In this document: positions 34,649-42,807 of the stretch, in pieces
Layout of the letters: each line of letters begins with the position of its first letter
Position numbering within the stretch: the stretch's first letter is position 1
Assembly (NCBI RefSeq): GCF_026341825.1
Contig: NZ_JAPENY010000002.1
Span: 1,955,001-2,019,000, forward strand
Direction: 5' to 3'
Length of the DNA stretch: 64,000 nt
Origin: Streptomyces sp. NBC_00620
Lineage (GTDB): Bacteria; Actinomycetota; Actinomycetes; Streptomycetales; Streptomycetaceae
The notes under the pieces: generated by a model
What the model was told of the DNA's origin: nothing
Seen by the model: only the letters and a program-made list of their open reading frames with translations
Database searches by the model: none
Program-made: the position numbers and the translations under genes

Positions 34649-35686
34649 TCAGCCCGCGGGCGGCAGTTCGCCCGAGCCGCGGGTGATCAGCCGGGTCGGG
34701 AGCTGGATCCGTTCCGGAGTGATGAGGGTGCCGTCGAGCTGGCGGAAGAGGCGTTCGGCGGCGGTGCGGCCGAGGGTGGCGGCGTCCTGGGCGACGACGG
34801 TGACACCGGGCTGGAGGAGGTCGGCGAGTTCGATGTCGTCGAAGCCGACGAGGGCGACCGGGCGGCCGCGCTCGGCGATGACGCGGACGACCGTGACGGT
34901 CACGCGGTTGTTGCCGGTGAAGATCGCGGTGACGGGGGAGGAGCCGGAGAGCATGTCCTCGGCCGCCTTGCGCACCCGCTGCGGATCGGTGACGCCCAGG
35001 GACATCCACGCGTCCTCGACCGGTATCCCCGCGTCCTCCATGGCGGCGCGGTAGCCGCGCAGCCGCTCGGCGGCGGTGTGGATGCGAGGCATGTCGCCGA
35101 TGAAGCCGATCCGGCGGTGGCCGTGCGCGATGAGGTGGGCGACGCCGTCGCGGGCACCGCCGAAGCTGTCGGACAGCACGGCGTCGGCGTCGATCTTCCC
35201 GGCCGGACGGTCCACGAACACCGTGGCGACGCCCGCCTTTATCTCGGGCTCCAGATAGCGGTGGTCGTCACCGGCCGGAATCACGACGAGCCCGTCCACG
35301 CGGCGCGCGCACAGGGCGAGGACCAACTCCTGCTCGCGGTCCGGGTCCTCGGCGCTGGAGCCGTTGATCAGCAGTGCGCCATGTGCCCGGGCGACCTCTT
35401 CGACCGCCCGGCTCAGGGGCCCGTAGAAGGGGTCCGCGAGATCCTCGAGGACGAGACCGATGCTCGCGGTGCTGCCCTTGCGCAGCACCCGCGCGCTGTC
35501 GTTGCGGCGGAAGCCCAGCGCGTCGATGGCCTCCTGGACCCGGCGCTCGGTGTCCGGGGTGACCCCCGGTTCGCCGTTGACCACACGCGAGACCGTCTTC
35601 AGGCCGACCCCCGCACGCGCCGCGACGTCCTTCATGGTGGGACGGTTGCCGTAACGGTTCTCGGATCGGCGGGCGGTCTCTGCCAC
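34649..35686 (-). CDS. LacI-family transcriptional regulator
   Basis: A 345-residue LacI/GalR protein. The N-terminal HTH is TMKDVAARAGVGLKTVSRVVNGEPGV with the RVLR hinge (DSARVLRKGSTASIGLV), and the periplasmic-binding-like effector domain includes HGHRRIGFIGDMPRIHTAAERLRGY and GFDDIELADLLQPGVTVVAQD. GTG 35686 is preferred over upstream in-frame starts because AGGA lies upstream and the protein then has the usual length. A perfect 12-bp palindrome, GACAACGTTGTC, sits 114 bases upstream. It probably governs the ROK gene and perhaps the alpha-galactosidase. Confidence 0.92.
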   Translation of the reverse strand: MAETARRSENRYGNRPTMKDVAARAGVGLKTVSRVVNGEPGVTPDTERRVQEAIDALGFRRNDSARVLRKGSTASIGLVLEDLADPFYGPLSRAVEEVARAHGALLINGSSAEDPDREQELVLALCARRVDGLVVIPAGDDHRYLEPEIKAGVATVFVDRPAGKIDADAVLSDSFGGARDGVAHLIAHGHRRIGFIGDMPRIHTAAERLRGYRAAMEDAGIPVEDAWMSLGVTDPQRVRKAAEDMLSGSSPVTAIFTGNNRVTVTVVRVIAERGRPVALVGFDDIELADLLQPGVTVVAQDAATLGRTAAERLFRQLDGTLITPERIQLPTRLITRGSGELPPAG

Positions 35687-35799
35687 GATGCGCTGTCCTG
35701 TCCTGTCGTCCACGGGATGCACCGGCCCACGAGAATGGTCGATGGGGATGCACAGGTCCATGGGGTTGTATGAGGATGTGGCGTCGAGCATAGAGCCTG

Positions 35800-35811
35800 G
35801 ACAACGTTGTC
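35800..35811. promoter_or_regulatory. LacI-type operator GACAACGTTGTC
   Basis: A perfect 12-bp palindrome with a central CG, the usual LacI/GalR operator form, in the divergent region between the LacI regulator and the ROK gene. It lies 114 bases from the regulator start and 143 from the ROK start. Confidence 0.7.
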
Positions 35812-35954
35812 AGATGCGGGAGAGACTGTCCACCGCATTCTCCGGCCTGCGCCTTCCCCCAGGGGCGCGTCGTCCTTTCCAGTTTTTCGGCCGGGGATCC
35901 GGATCCGCAGCGCGGCGGGTCCGACTCGACACCTCCTTGGGAGATCTGAAACTG

Positions 35955-36914
35955 ATGCACACCGACCTCGTGGCCGCGCTCGACATCGGCGGCACCAAGA
36001 TCGCCGGAGCGCTGGTGGACGGCCACGGCCGGATTCTCCTCCGCGCGCAGCGCGCGACGCCCGCGCAGGAGGACGGCGACACCGTGATGGGGGCCGTCGA
36101 GGACGTGATCGGCGAGCTGACCCTCTCCCCACTGTGGGGCAGGGCAGGCGCCGTCGGTATCGGCAGCGCGGGCCCCGTGGACGCCTCCGAGGGCACGGTG
36201 AGTCCCGTGAACGTGCCGGGCTGGCGCGACTACCCCCTGGTCGAGCGGGTCCGTACGGCCACGGCCGGGCTGCCCATCGAGCTGATCGGCGACGGTGTGG
36301 CCATCACGGCGGCCGAGCACTGGCAGGGCGCGGCGCGCGGGCACGACAACGCGCTGTGCATGGTCGTTTCGACGGGAGTCGGCGGCGGACTGGTCCTGGG
36401 CGGAAAACTGCACCCGGGGCCCACGGGCAACGCGGGCCACATCGGCCACATCAGCGTGGACCTCGACGGAGACCCCTGCCCCTGCGGATCCCGGGGCTGT
36501 GTCGAGCGCATCGCGAGCGGTCCGAACATCGCCCGCCGTGCACTGGAGGGCGGCTGGCAGCCCGGTCCGGACGGCGATGCCTCGGCGGCCGCGGTGGCCG
36601 CCGCGGCCCGCGCCGGTGATCCCGTCGCCATCGCCTCCTTCGAGCGCGCTGCCCAGGCGCTCGCGGCGGGCATCGCGGCGACCGCGACCCTCGTCGAGAT
36701 CGACATCGCCGTCATCGGCGGGGGAGTGGGCAAAGCGGGGGACGTCCTCTTCGCACCGCTGCGCAAGGCGCTGGCCGACTACGCGACGCTGTCCTTCGTC
36801 CAGCGCCTGACCGTGACGCCCGCGCTGATGGGCACGGACGCCGGTCTGGTCGGCGCGGCGGCGGCCGCGCTCACCCGTAGGGCGAGCACGACCGCCGCCG
36901 GCGTGAGTGGCTGA
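35955..36914 (+). CDS. ROK-family sugar kinase (glucokinase-like)
   Basis: A 319-residue ROK protein without an N-terminal helix-turn-helix, so a kinase rather than a repressor. VAALDIGGTKIAGALVDG is the phosphate-1 ATP loop, VVSTGVGGGLVLGGKL is the phosphate-2 region, and GHIGHISVDLDGDPCPCGSRGCVERIASG provides the His/CxCGxxGC zinc site of the ROK family. It would phosphorylate glucose, N-acetylglucosamine or a related hexose. The divergent LacI regulator and downstream alpha-galactosidase gene place it in sugar uptake/breakdown. Confidence 0.93.
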   Translation: MHTDLVAALDIGGTKIAGALVDGHGRILLRAQRATPAQEDGDTVMGAVEDVIGELTLSPLWGRAGAVGIGSAGPVDASEGTVSPVNVPGWRDYPLVERVRTATAGLPIELIGDGVAITAAEHWQGAARGHDNALCMVVSTGVGGGLVLGGKLHPGPTGNAGHIGHISVDLDGDPCPCGSRGCVERIASGPNIARRALEGGWQPGPDGDASAAAVAAAARAGDPVAIASFERAAQALAAGIAATATLVEIDIAVIGGGVGKAGDVLFAPLRKALADYATLSFVQRLTVTPALMGTDAGLVGAAAAALTRRASTTAAGVSG

Positions 36915-36916
36915 CC

Positions 36917-36954
36917 CGTCAGCAGCTGAGCGGCGCGTCAGCAGGTGAGCTGCG
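36917..36954. repeat. Tandem 19-bp repeat at the alpha-galactosidase 3' end
   Basis: CGTCAGCAGCTGAGCGGCG (36917-36935) is followed directly by CGTCAGCAGGTGAGCTGCG (36936-36954), two mismatches. The second copy encodes the last codons and stop of the alpha-galactosidase on the minus strand; the first is a duplicate lying in the convergent intergenic gap. Confidence 0.6.
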
Positions 36955-38971
36955 CGTCCGCCCAGTCGCCGTGGTCCGAGGTGATCCCGTCTCCGCCGTC
37001 AGTGACGACGAGACGCACCACCTCGGCACCGCTCACGTCGGCCGAAATCGCCTGCGCGGCCTGGGCGTTGGTGAGTACGCCCGTGGAGGCCACCTTCGTC
37101 CCGTCCGCCCAGATCTCGAACGCGACGGAACCGTCGGCGCCCTCCTCGTCGTCGGCGCCCACCTGTGCGGTGACGGTCTCGCACGCCTTGCCGGTGTAGT
37201 ACTCGACGGTGCTCTCCGCGTGTACGCCCAGCCCCTTGGCATACACGGCACCGTTGATGGTGATCGGATTACCGTCTCCCGCCTCGTTCTCACCGTTGCT
37301 GGTGTCGCGCTCGACCGGGCCCCACCCATTGGTCGTCGACAGCCATGGCAGGTCCCCGAGAGAGGAAACTCCCGAGGGTGGCGCCACGACCACGGACGCG
37401 GTCAGCGGAAGCACACTCTCGGCGCGTACACCGGTCGGCGAGCGGTAAGTCGCCTTCAGCGTCAGGTCGTACGAGCCCGCGACCGTGCCCGCCGGCGCGG
37501 TGACCTTCCACGACGTACGCAGCGACCGGCCCGTCGGCAGGACGCTCGCGGTGGTCGGCGAAGCCGCCTTGACCTTCCATCCCTCGGGCCCGCTCAGCTT
37601 CACGGAGACCTGCTTGGCGGCCGTACGGCCCAGGTCGGTGACCGTCGACGTCAGGGCGACGGCCTTGTCCGGCTCGGCCAACAGGCTGCCTTCCAGGCCG
37701 AGTTCGACGGCGGGCGGGTTCTTGGCCCACTTGGCGTCGGTGGAGACACGTACAAGCACCGTGCCGTGCGCCGGGACGGTCGCCGAGATCGTGCCCGCGG
37801 TGTTGTAGCTCTTGTGCTGCCACAGATCGCGCAGGGTGTACGCGCCCGCCTGGGGCAGGCCCACGGCCCCCGCGGTCGTGGCGATGCGCTGCGCGCTGCC
37901 GGTCTCGTTGAACAGCGCCACGGTCCGGCTGCCGTCCTTCATCTCCTTGGCGACGACCCAGCGCCCGCCCTCGGAGGAGAGCACCACGCCCTGCTTGCCC
38001 AGCGGGTCCTGGTCGACTGCGATGACTTCCTTGTTGTCGAGGATGTCGAAGGTCGCGTCGGACGCGGTACGCAGGTCGGAGCCGATGAGGAGGGGTGCGG
38101 CCATGATCGACCACATCGAGAAGTGCGAGCGGTACTCGGTGTCGGTCATGCCGCCGTTGCCGACCTCCAGCATGTCCGGGTCGTTCCAGTGCCCGGGACC
38201 GGCGTACTGGGCGAGCGGCAGGTTCTGCTTGAGGATCGACAGCATCGAGCCCCAGCTGTCGCTGATGTCACCGGTCGTACGCCACAGCTGTCCGACGTCC
38301 GAAGCCCATTCCCAGGGCTTGTTCTCGCCCCACTCGCAGATGCTGTAGACGATGGGGCGGCCTGTCGACTGGGAGGCGGCTGCGAGAGCGTCACGCATGG
38401 TGTTGTAGCGCAACTTGGCGTCCACGCCTTGGTTGTTGCAGTTGTCGTACTTGAGGTAGTCGACACCCCAGTCCGCGAACTGCTGGGCGTCGCTGTACTC
38501 ATGGCCGAGCGCGCCAGGGAAGCCCGCATCGTTGCATGTCTTCGTGCCTGCGCTGGTGTAGATGCCGAGCTTCAGGCCCTTGGAGTGGATGTAGTCGGCA
38601 ACTGCCTTGATCCCATTGGGGAATCGCGCGGGGTCGGGCACCAACTTGTCGTTGGCGTCGCGCGAAGGCAGGGCCCAGCAGTCGTCCAGGTTGACGTACT
38701 CGTACCCGGCGTCCTTGAGGCCCTTCTCGACGAAGATGTCGGCGATCCCCTTGACCATGTCCTCGTTGAACTCGGCGCGGCAGTGCGTGGAGTTCCAGTT
38801 GTTGAAGCCCATGGGTGGGGTGAGGGCGAGGCCCTCGGCCAGTGCGGGGGAGGCGGTGTCCTCGGCCGGGGCGGCCAGGGCCGGCGCGGCGAGGCCGATC
38901 GTGCACAACAGTCCTGCGGTGAACGCTCCGACCGCTCTTCGGCGGGCCGTGCGGGTGTGAAGGTGACGCAT
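36938..38971 (-). CDS. Secreted alpha-galactosidase (GH27) with NEW3 and NPCBM domains
   Basis: A 677-residue exported glycosidase. A signal peptide with Arg-rich start (RTARRRAVGAFTAGLL ... APALAAPA) precedes a GH27 catalytic domain (~47-400): TPPMGFNNWNSTHCR, LDDCWALPSRD, LGIYTSAGTKTC, the nucleophile Asp176 in YLKYDNCN, and RTTGDISDSWGSM with the acid/base Asp. A NEW3-type domain (~420-520) and a C-terminal NPCBM sugar-binding domain (GLGVHAESTVEYYTG) follow. It releases terminal alpha-galactose (or galactopyranoside/arabinopyranoside) from plant oligosaccharides. ATG 38971 has GGAGG upstream. No transporter lies beside it. Confidence 0.95.
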   Translation of the reverse strand: MRHLHTRTARRRAVGAFTAGLLCTIGLAAPALAAPAEDTASPALAEGLALTPPMGFNNWNSTHCRAEFNEDMVKGIADIFVEKGLKDAGYEYVNLDDCWALPSRDANDKLVPDPARFPNGIKAVADYIHSKGLKLGIYTSAGTKTCNDAGFPGALGHEYSDAQQFADWGVDYLKYDNCNNQGVDAKLRYNTMRDALAAASQSTGRPIVYSICEWGENKPWEWASDVGQLWRTTGDISDSWGSMLSILKQNLPLAQYAGPGHWNDPDMLEVGNGGMTDTEYRSHFSMWSIMAAPLLIGSDLRTASDATFDILDNKEVIAVDQDPLGKQGVVLSSEGGRWVVAKEMKDGSRTVALFNETGSAQRIATTAGAVGLPQAGAYTLRDLWQHKSYNTAGTISATVPAHGTVLVRVSTDAKWAKNPPAVELGLEGSLLAEPDKAVALTSTVTDLGRTAAKQVSVKLSGPEGWKVKAASPTTASVLPTGRSLRTSWKVTAPAGTVAGSYDLTLKATYRSPTGVRAESVLPLTASVVVAPPSGVSSLGDLPWLSTTNGWGPVERDTSNGENEAGDGNPITINGAVYAKGLGVHAESTVEYYTGKACETVTAQVGADDEEGADGSVAFEIWADGTKVASTGVLTNAQAAQAISADVSGAEVVRLVVTDGGDGITSDHGDWADAQLTC

Positions 38972-39391
38972 CGTTACGTCCTCCGAACACGCGAAAGATG
39001 GGATGACGTCATGTTCGCGTCATCGCTGAGCGTTTAAGGTAGGACGTGTTGGACTCTGTTGGAAGAGGGGGCGCAAGACCCGCTCGGAGTGACGGCAGTT
39101 GTTCGATATCTCGTTAAAACCCTTGACTTGGCGCCGTTTTGGTGTGAGGCCCGCCCCTCACGTTCGGTTGTGTTGGTTGCTACCTGGAGGAGATAGGCGC
39201 GGCACAGGCCTCGTTGCAGGGGCTCGTCTTGCCCGAAGATACGGCAGGACATCGGATGTCCCGGCTAAATCTCTTGCGTGCGGCGAGGGGGCCGGCGGAA
39301 ACACGAACGTAGTCGCGGTGGAGCCCAACGCCTCGGACGCGGTACCGCGACGGCATCAACGACGCGTGGAGGCGAAGGGCTGATCCCACCC
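38972..39391. other. Intergenic region between alpha-galactosidase and excalibur gene
   Basis: About 420 bp upstream of the alpha-galactosidase and downstream of the excalibur gene, both minus strand. It holds ATGACGTCAT (39003-39012) and GATGACG...CGTCATC (39002-39008, 39018-39024), which may be operator elements for the alpha-galactosidase, and GTGAGG/CCTCAC (39144-39161). Short ORFs inside have no family-like sequence. Confidence 0.55.
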
Positions 39392-39850
39392 TCACTCGCA
39401 GCCGACGCCGTCCCCGTCACGGTCGAGGTGGCGGCCGTAGCCGGGGTCTCCGGCGCGTACGGGCGCGGCTCCCGCCGCGCGGGCGGCAGCGCAGTTCTCG
39501 TAGTACACGTCGTCGCTCCCGCCACTGCTGTCGTCCGTGTTGCCACTGTCGGCGGCGGGCTGTGCGGTGACGGTCGTTCGCACGGTTGTCGTCGCCCGGA
39601 CCGTCACGGTGGCGGCGGGCTTCGCGTCCGCGGTCTCCGTCGCGGTGGCGGTCGCTGTCGTGGTGGCGGTGACCGTGGCGGTCGGCTGAGGATCGGCCGA
39701 CGCGGACTCCTTGTCGTCTCCGCTGCCGCCGATGCCTATGCCGAGGAAGAGCGCCAGAGCGAGCGCCGGCAGGACGAAACGTTTACGCGCCCAGCCTGGA
39801 GCGATGCGGGCCGGTGCGGTTGACGGTGGTGGTGTGTACGGGTTGGTCAT
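39392..39850 (-). CDS. Excalibur calcium-binding domain protein
   Basis: A 152-residue membrane-anchored or exported protein. A Pro-rich N-terminus and helix (FVLPALALALFLGIGIGG) are followed by a Thr/Ala repeat-like linker (TATVTATTTATATATETA) and a C-terminal excalibur domain, YYENCAAARAAGAAPVRAGDPGY...LDRDGDGVGCE, with the DxDxDGxxC calcium loop. Such domains occur on actinobacterial surface proteins, but the role is not known. It has no gene partner. Its start ATG 39850 lies before a small secreted gene on the other strand. Confidence 0.9.
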   Translation of the reverse strand: MTNPYTPPPSTAPARIAPGWARKRFVLPALALALFLGIGIGGSGDDKESASADPQPTATVTATTTATATATETADAKPAATVTVRATTTVRTTVTAQPAADSGNTDDSSGGSDDVYYENCAAARAAGAAPVRAGDPGYGRHLDRDGDGVGCE

Positions 39851-39972
39851 CTCGTCCCCCCTGGGATGATTCGAGGGGGATGACGGTAGTGCTGGAGATG
39901 TGCCGGATGGTGCGGAGATGGCGTTGCGTGACCCACCCGTTACTCATGCCCCGCTTCGTAGTTGAACCGGGC

Positions 39973-40164
39973 ATGAAGAAGCGAAGCATGCTTGCCATTG
40001 CCTCCCTGGCTGCCGGATTCGTCGTCGCGGCGGTCACGCCGTCCCATGCCGACACGGACGTACTCGACAACCTGGACGTCAACGACACGCTCAGCACCCT
40101 CGACCACACCGTCAGCAGCGACAGCCTGGCCGCGCACGAGGGCGCTCCGGGCCACAACAGCTGA
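39973..40164 (+). CDS. Small secreted protein of unknown function
   Basis: A 63-residue precursor: MKKRSMLAIASLAAGFVVAA followed by VTPSHA is a clear signal peptide, leaving a ~37-residue acidic, Ser/Asp/Leu-rich mature peptide without Cys (TDVLDNLDVNDTLSTL...). It is not a chaplin or rodlin by sequence. It is followed by a very strong hairpin, supporting a real single-gene unit. A role in surface or signalling is possible but not shown. ATG 39973 is chosen because longer in-frame starts have no signal-like sequence. Confidence 0.65.
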   Translation: MKKRSMLAIASLAAGFVVAAVTPSHADTDVLDNLDVNDTLSTLDHTVSSDSLAAHEGAPGHNS

Positions 40165-40178
40165 GGGGTTCGATCCGT

Positions 40179-40212
40179 GGCGCCGGTGTCCCTGGGCGGG
40201 GACACCGGCGCC
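40179..40212 (+). terminator. Strong hairpin after the small secreted gene
   Basis: GGCGCCGGTGTCCC (40179-40192) and GGGACACCGGCGCC (40199-40212) form a perfect 14-bp stem with a six-base loop, 15 bases after the stop. Confidence 0.8.
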
Positions 40213-40298
40213 GTGCTTTCGGCCCCCTCATCAGGGGCTGGTTTCCGTGGCAGGGTGAAGCGGGCAAGCCTCAGGGGGCCAACAGAAGAGGGGGAACC

Positions 40299-41339
40299 GT
40301 GATCGTCTGGATCAACGGTGCGTTCGGTGCGGGGAAGACCACCACCGCACGGGAACTGATCGAGCTGATCCCGAACAGCACGCTCTTCGACCCCGAGGTC
40401 ATCGGCGGCACGCTCCCGCAGCTGCTGCCGCCCAAACGCCTCGCCGAGGTCGGCGACTTCCGGGACCTGCCGATCTGGCGGCGCCTGGTGGTCGACACCG
40501 CGGCGGCGATGCTCGCCGAACTCGGCGGCGTCCTCGTGGTTCCGATGACCCTGCTGCGCCAGGAGTACCGGGATGAGATCTTCGGCGGTCTCGCCGCGCG
40601 CCGGATCCCTGTACGACATGTGCTCCTCGCCCCGGCGGAAACGATCCTGCGCAAGCGAATAGCGGGGCGTGAGGTGCCCCCGGAACTGCCGGACGGTGAG
40701 ATACGGGTGCGGCAGTGGTCCTACGACCACATCGAGCCGTACCGCGCCGCACTCGCCTCCTGGCTCCTCGCCGACGCCCACCCCGTGGACACCGGCGCGC
40801 TCACCCCGTACGAAGCCGCGCTGCGCATCGCCGAGGCCGTACACACCGGGGACGCGCCCGTCTGCGAGATCGTGCAGACCCCCGAACCCACCGCGGAGAC
40901 CGTCGCCGCGGGGGTGCTGCTCTTCGACGAGCAGGACCGTGTGCTGCTCGTCGACCCGACGTACAAGGCGGGCTGGGAATTCCCCGGCGGCGTCGTCGAG
41001 TCCGGCGAAGCCCCCGCGCGCGCGGGCATACGCGAGGTCGCCGAGGAGACCGGCCTGCAACTGGACGACGTACCCGCTCTGCTCGTCGTCGACTGGGAGC
41101 CGCCCGCGCCGCCCGGCTTCGGCGGCCTGCGCCTTCTCTTCGACGGCGGCCGGCTCGACGACGCCGCGGTCCGGCGCCTGCTGCTTCCCGGCCCCGAACT
41201 GCGGGACTGGCGCTTCGCCAGCGAACAGGAGGCGGCGGATCTGCTGCCACCGGTGCGTTACGAACGGCTGCGGTGGGCACTTCGGGCGCGGGAACGTGGA
41301 GCCGCGCTGTACCTGGAGGCTGGGATTCCCGTCGGCTGA
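40299..41339 (+). CDS. P-loop kinase-like + Nudix hydrolase fusion
   Basis: A 346-residue two-domain protein. Residues 1-~190 are a P-loop NTPase of the small kinase type: VWINGAFGAGKTTTARELIELIPNS with the Walker A loop (residues ~7-16), then a AELGGVLVVPMTLLRQEYRDEIF strand and an Arg-rich LID-like region. Residues ~205-340 are a Nudix domain: VAAGVLLFDEQDRVLLVDPTYKAGWEFPGGVVESGEAP leading to the Nudix box REVAEETG at about residue 245. GTG 40299 fits. It might phosphorylate a small molecule and hydrolyse a linked nucleoside diphosphate product. The substrate is unknown. Confidence 0.9.
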   Translation: MIVWINGAFGAGKTTTARELIELIPNSTLFDPEVIGGTLPQLLPPKRLAEVGDFRDLPIWRRLVVDTAAAMLAELGGVLVVPMTLLRQEYRDEIFGGLAARRIPVRHVLLAPAETILRKRIAGREVPPELPDGEIRVRQWSYDHIEPYRAALASWLLADAHPVDTGALTPYEAALRIAEAVHTGDAPVCEIVQTPEPTAETVAAGVLLFDEQDRVLLVDPTYKAGWEFPGGVVESGEAPARAGIREVAEETGLQLDDVPALLVVDWEPPAPPGFGGLRLLFDGGRLDDAAVRRLLLPGPELRDWRFASEQEAADLLPPVRYERLRWALRARERGAALYLEAGIPVG

Positions 41340-41439
41340 GCTCACCGACGTGAATTGATGTCAGGTGTCGTCGATGCGCCGGGAGTTGCCGAACCGGCGC
41401 AGCTCCTTCGCCGCCCAACGGGTCCCACGCACCGCTGAA

Positions 41440-41456
41440 CCCCCGGCAAGCGGGGG
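41440..41456. terminator. Hairpin CCCCCG-GCAAG-CGGGGG
   Basis: A 6-bp GC stem in the short gap between the kinase-Nudix gene and the convergent membrane protein gene; a plausible terminator for either. Confidence 0.55.
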
Positions 41457-41484
41457 CTCGGGGACGGATGCCCGGCGCGGGCCG

Positions 41485-42015
41485 CTAGTTGTGGGCCGCG
41501 CCGGCGGACGCGAGCCGGTGGGTGCCGAAGGCGCGGGTGGCCAGGCCAAGGGTTCGGGTCAGTGTCATTGAGACGGCCATCAGGATCAGGCTGTCCGTGA
41601 TGGCGTCGACGGTGATCTGGTGGGAGATCATCCAGTGGCCGAGCTGTGTCCCGAACCAGTGCTCGCTGCCGTAGGAGAAGGCGGCCCGTGCTCCGATCAC
41701 GACGATCCACAAGGACGCGTAGCCGAACCCCGCCCGGGTGACCGGGCGGCCGGTGCGCGGGCTGCTGTAGACACGCATGAGGCTTGTGGCGGCCAGCCCG
41801 GCGAGCAGACCTGCGACGCTCGCGGCGATCTCCAGGGTCAGGCCGTCGCCGTGCGTGGTCAGCCCCTTCGCGAACAGCGGAACGATCGCGGCGGCCAGCA
41901 GCAGCGGGCGCAGGATGCGAAAGACGCCGACCTTCCGGTGGGAGCCCAGATCCGCTTCCAGTACGGCGAAGAGGACGAGGCCGTTGATGAGCATGGCTTG
42001 GCTGAGGGTGGACAT
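41485..42015 (-). CDS. Integral membrane protein (DUF1453-like)
   Basis: A 176-residue protein with about four membrane helices: MLINGLVLFAVLEADLG, LRPLLLAAAIVPLFAKG, LEIAASVAGLLAGLAATSLMRVY, and GFGYASLWIVVIGARAAFSY. The 'GRPVTRAGFGYASLWIVV' region is similar to the membrane protein at 42269 and to the DUF1453/CcdC-like group, as I recall it. No function is known. It diverges from a two-component operon across a 253-bp region with repeated GGGGTGA motifs and may belong to its regulon. Confidence 0.72.
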   Translation of the reverse strand: MSTLSQAMLINGLVLFAVLEADLGSHRKVGVFRILRPLLLAAAIVPLFAKGLTTHGDGLTLEIAASVAGLLAGLAATSLMRVYSSPRTGRPVTRAGFGYASLWIVVIGARAAFSYGSEHWFGTQLGHWMISHQITVDAITDSLILMAVSMTLTRTLGLATRAFGTHRLASAGAAHN

Positions 42016-42123
42016 GGCGTCACGGTCCTAGGGTCGGGACGCGGCCGTTTCGGCCGGTCGGTACGGCGTGGCTTCGCGCTGTCACCACACTCGTCCGGCG
42101 CCGGTCGTGGGTCGCCGTAGCAG

Positions 42124-42175
42124 GGGGTGACCCGAGGGGTGATCCGTCGCGGGGACGCCCCTCCCGTGTCACCCC
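42124..42175. promoter_or_regulatory. GGGGTGA direct and inverted repeats
   Basis: GGGGTGA occurs at 42124-42130 and again at 42136-42142 (12-bp period), with the inverted form TCACCCC at 42169-42175. They lie in the divergent region between two related membrane proteins, upstream of a two-component system, and could bind its response regulator. Confidence 0.4.
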
Positions 42176-42268
42176 GCAGGTCATGCCGTGGTGTGACGCC
42201 GCCTGTGATCGGTCTCCGTAGCGTCGGCCTCGGTCGATGAAGCGAATGCAGCCGATGAAGGAGTCGTC

Positions 42269-42787
42269 ATGAGCGTGCTTGTGGTCCTGGCCGTGATCGG
42301 CATCGTGGTGGTGGTGATCGGACGCCAGCTCGCGGGCGAACCGCTGCGCGGCAAGCGGGTCCTGCTGCTGCCCGCGATCCTGGCGGTCGTCGGCGTGTAC
42401 CAGCTCTCCGGGCACGGCGAGCACCCCACCGCGCCCGACATCGGACTCCTGGTGGCCGGCGCGGTGGTCGCGGCGGGCATCGGCGCCGGCCAGGGCTCGG
42501 TCATGCGGCTGGAGAACCGGGGCGGCGCCCTGTGGGGACAACTGCCCGTCATCGGTCTGTGGCTGTGGGGCGCTCTGATCGCCTCCCGGGTGCTGACCAC
42601 ACTCGTCGCGAGCGAGCTGCACGCCCATGTCGCGGCATCCTCGGCAGCGATCCTGCTGATGCTGGGCGTCAACCGGCTCGGCCAGGCCGCAGTGATCACT
42701 CGGCGCGCGCTGTCCTCGGGTGTGCCCTTCGCGCCGGAGAAGGACGGCAAGGTCTTCATGGGGAATCGCTTTGGGCGTCAAAATTGA
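42269..42787 (+). CDS. Integral membrane protein (DUF1453-like), first gene of a two-component operon
   Basis: A 172-residue protein with about five membrane helices (VLVVLAVIGIVVVVIG ... VLLLPAILAVVGVYQLSG ... DIGLLVAGAVVAAGIGAGQGSVM ... LPVIGLWLWGALIASRVL ... AILLMLGVNRLGQ). It resembles the DUF1453/CcdC-like group, as does the divergent gene at 41485. The histidine kinase starts 20 bp downstream, so the operon probably codes for a membrane sensor accessory or a regulated output. The family link is from memory. Confidence 0.78.
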   Translation: MSVLVVLAVIGIVVVVIGRQLAGEPLRGKRVLLLPAILAVVGVYQLSGHGEHPTAPDIGLLVAGAVVAAGIGAGQGSVMRLENRGGALWGQLPVIGLWLWGALIASRVLTTLVASELHAHVAASSAAILLMLGVNRLGQAAVITRRALSSGVPFAPEKDGKVFMGNRFGRQN

Positions 42788-42807
42788 GGTCCGGATACCA
42801 TTCGAGT

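Noticed and set aside
39034..39383. Short ORFs in the alpha-galactosidase upstream region
   Set aside because: They have no ribosome binding site and no family-like sequence, so the region is left as non-coding.
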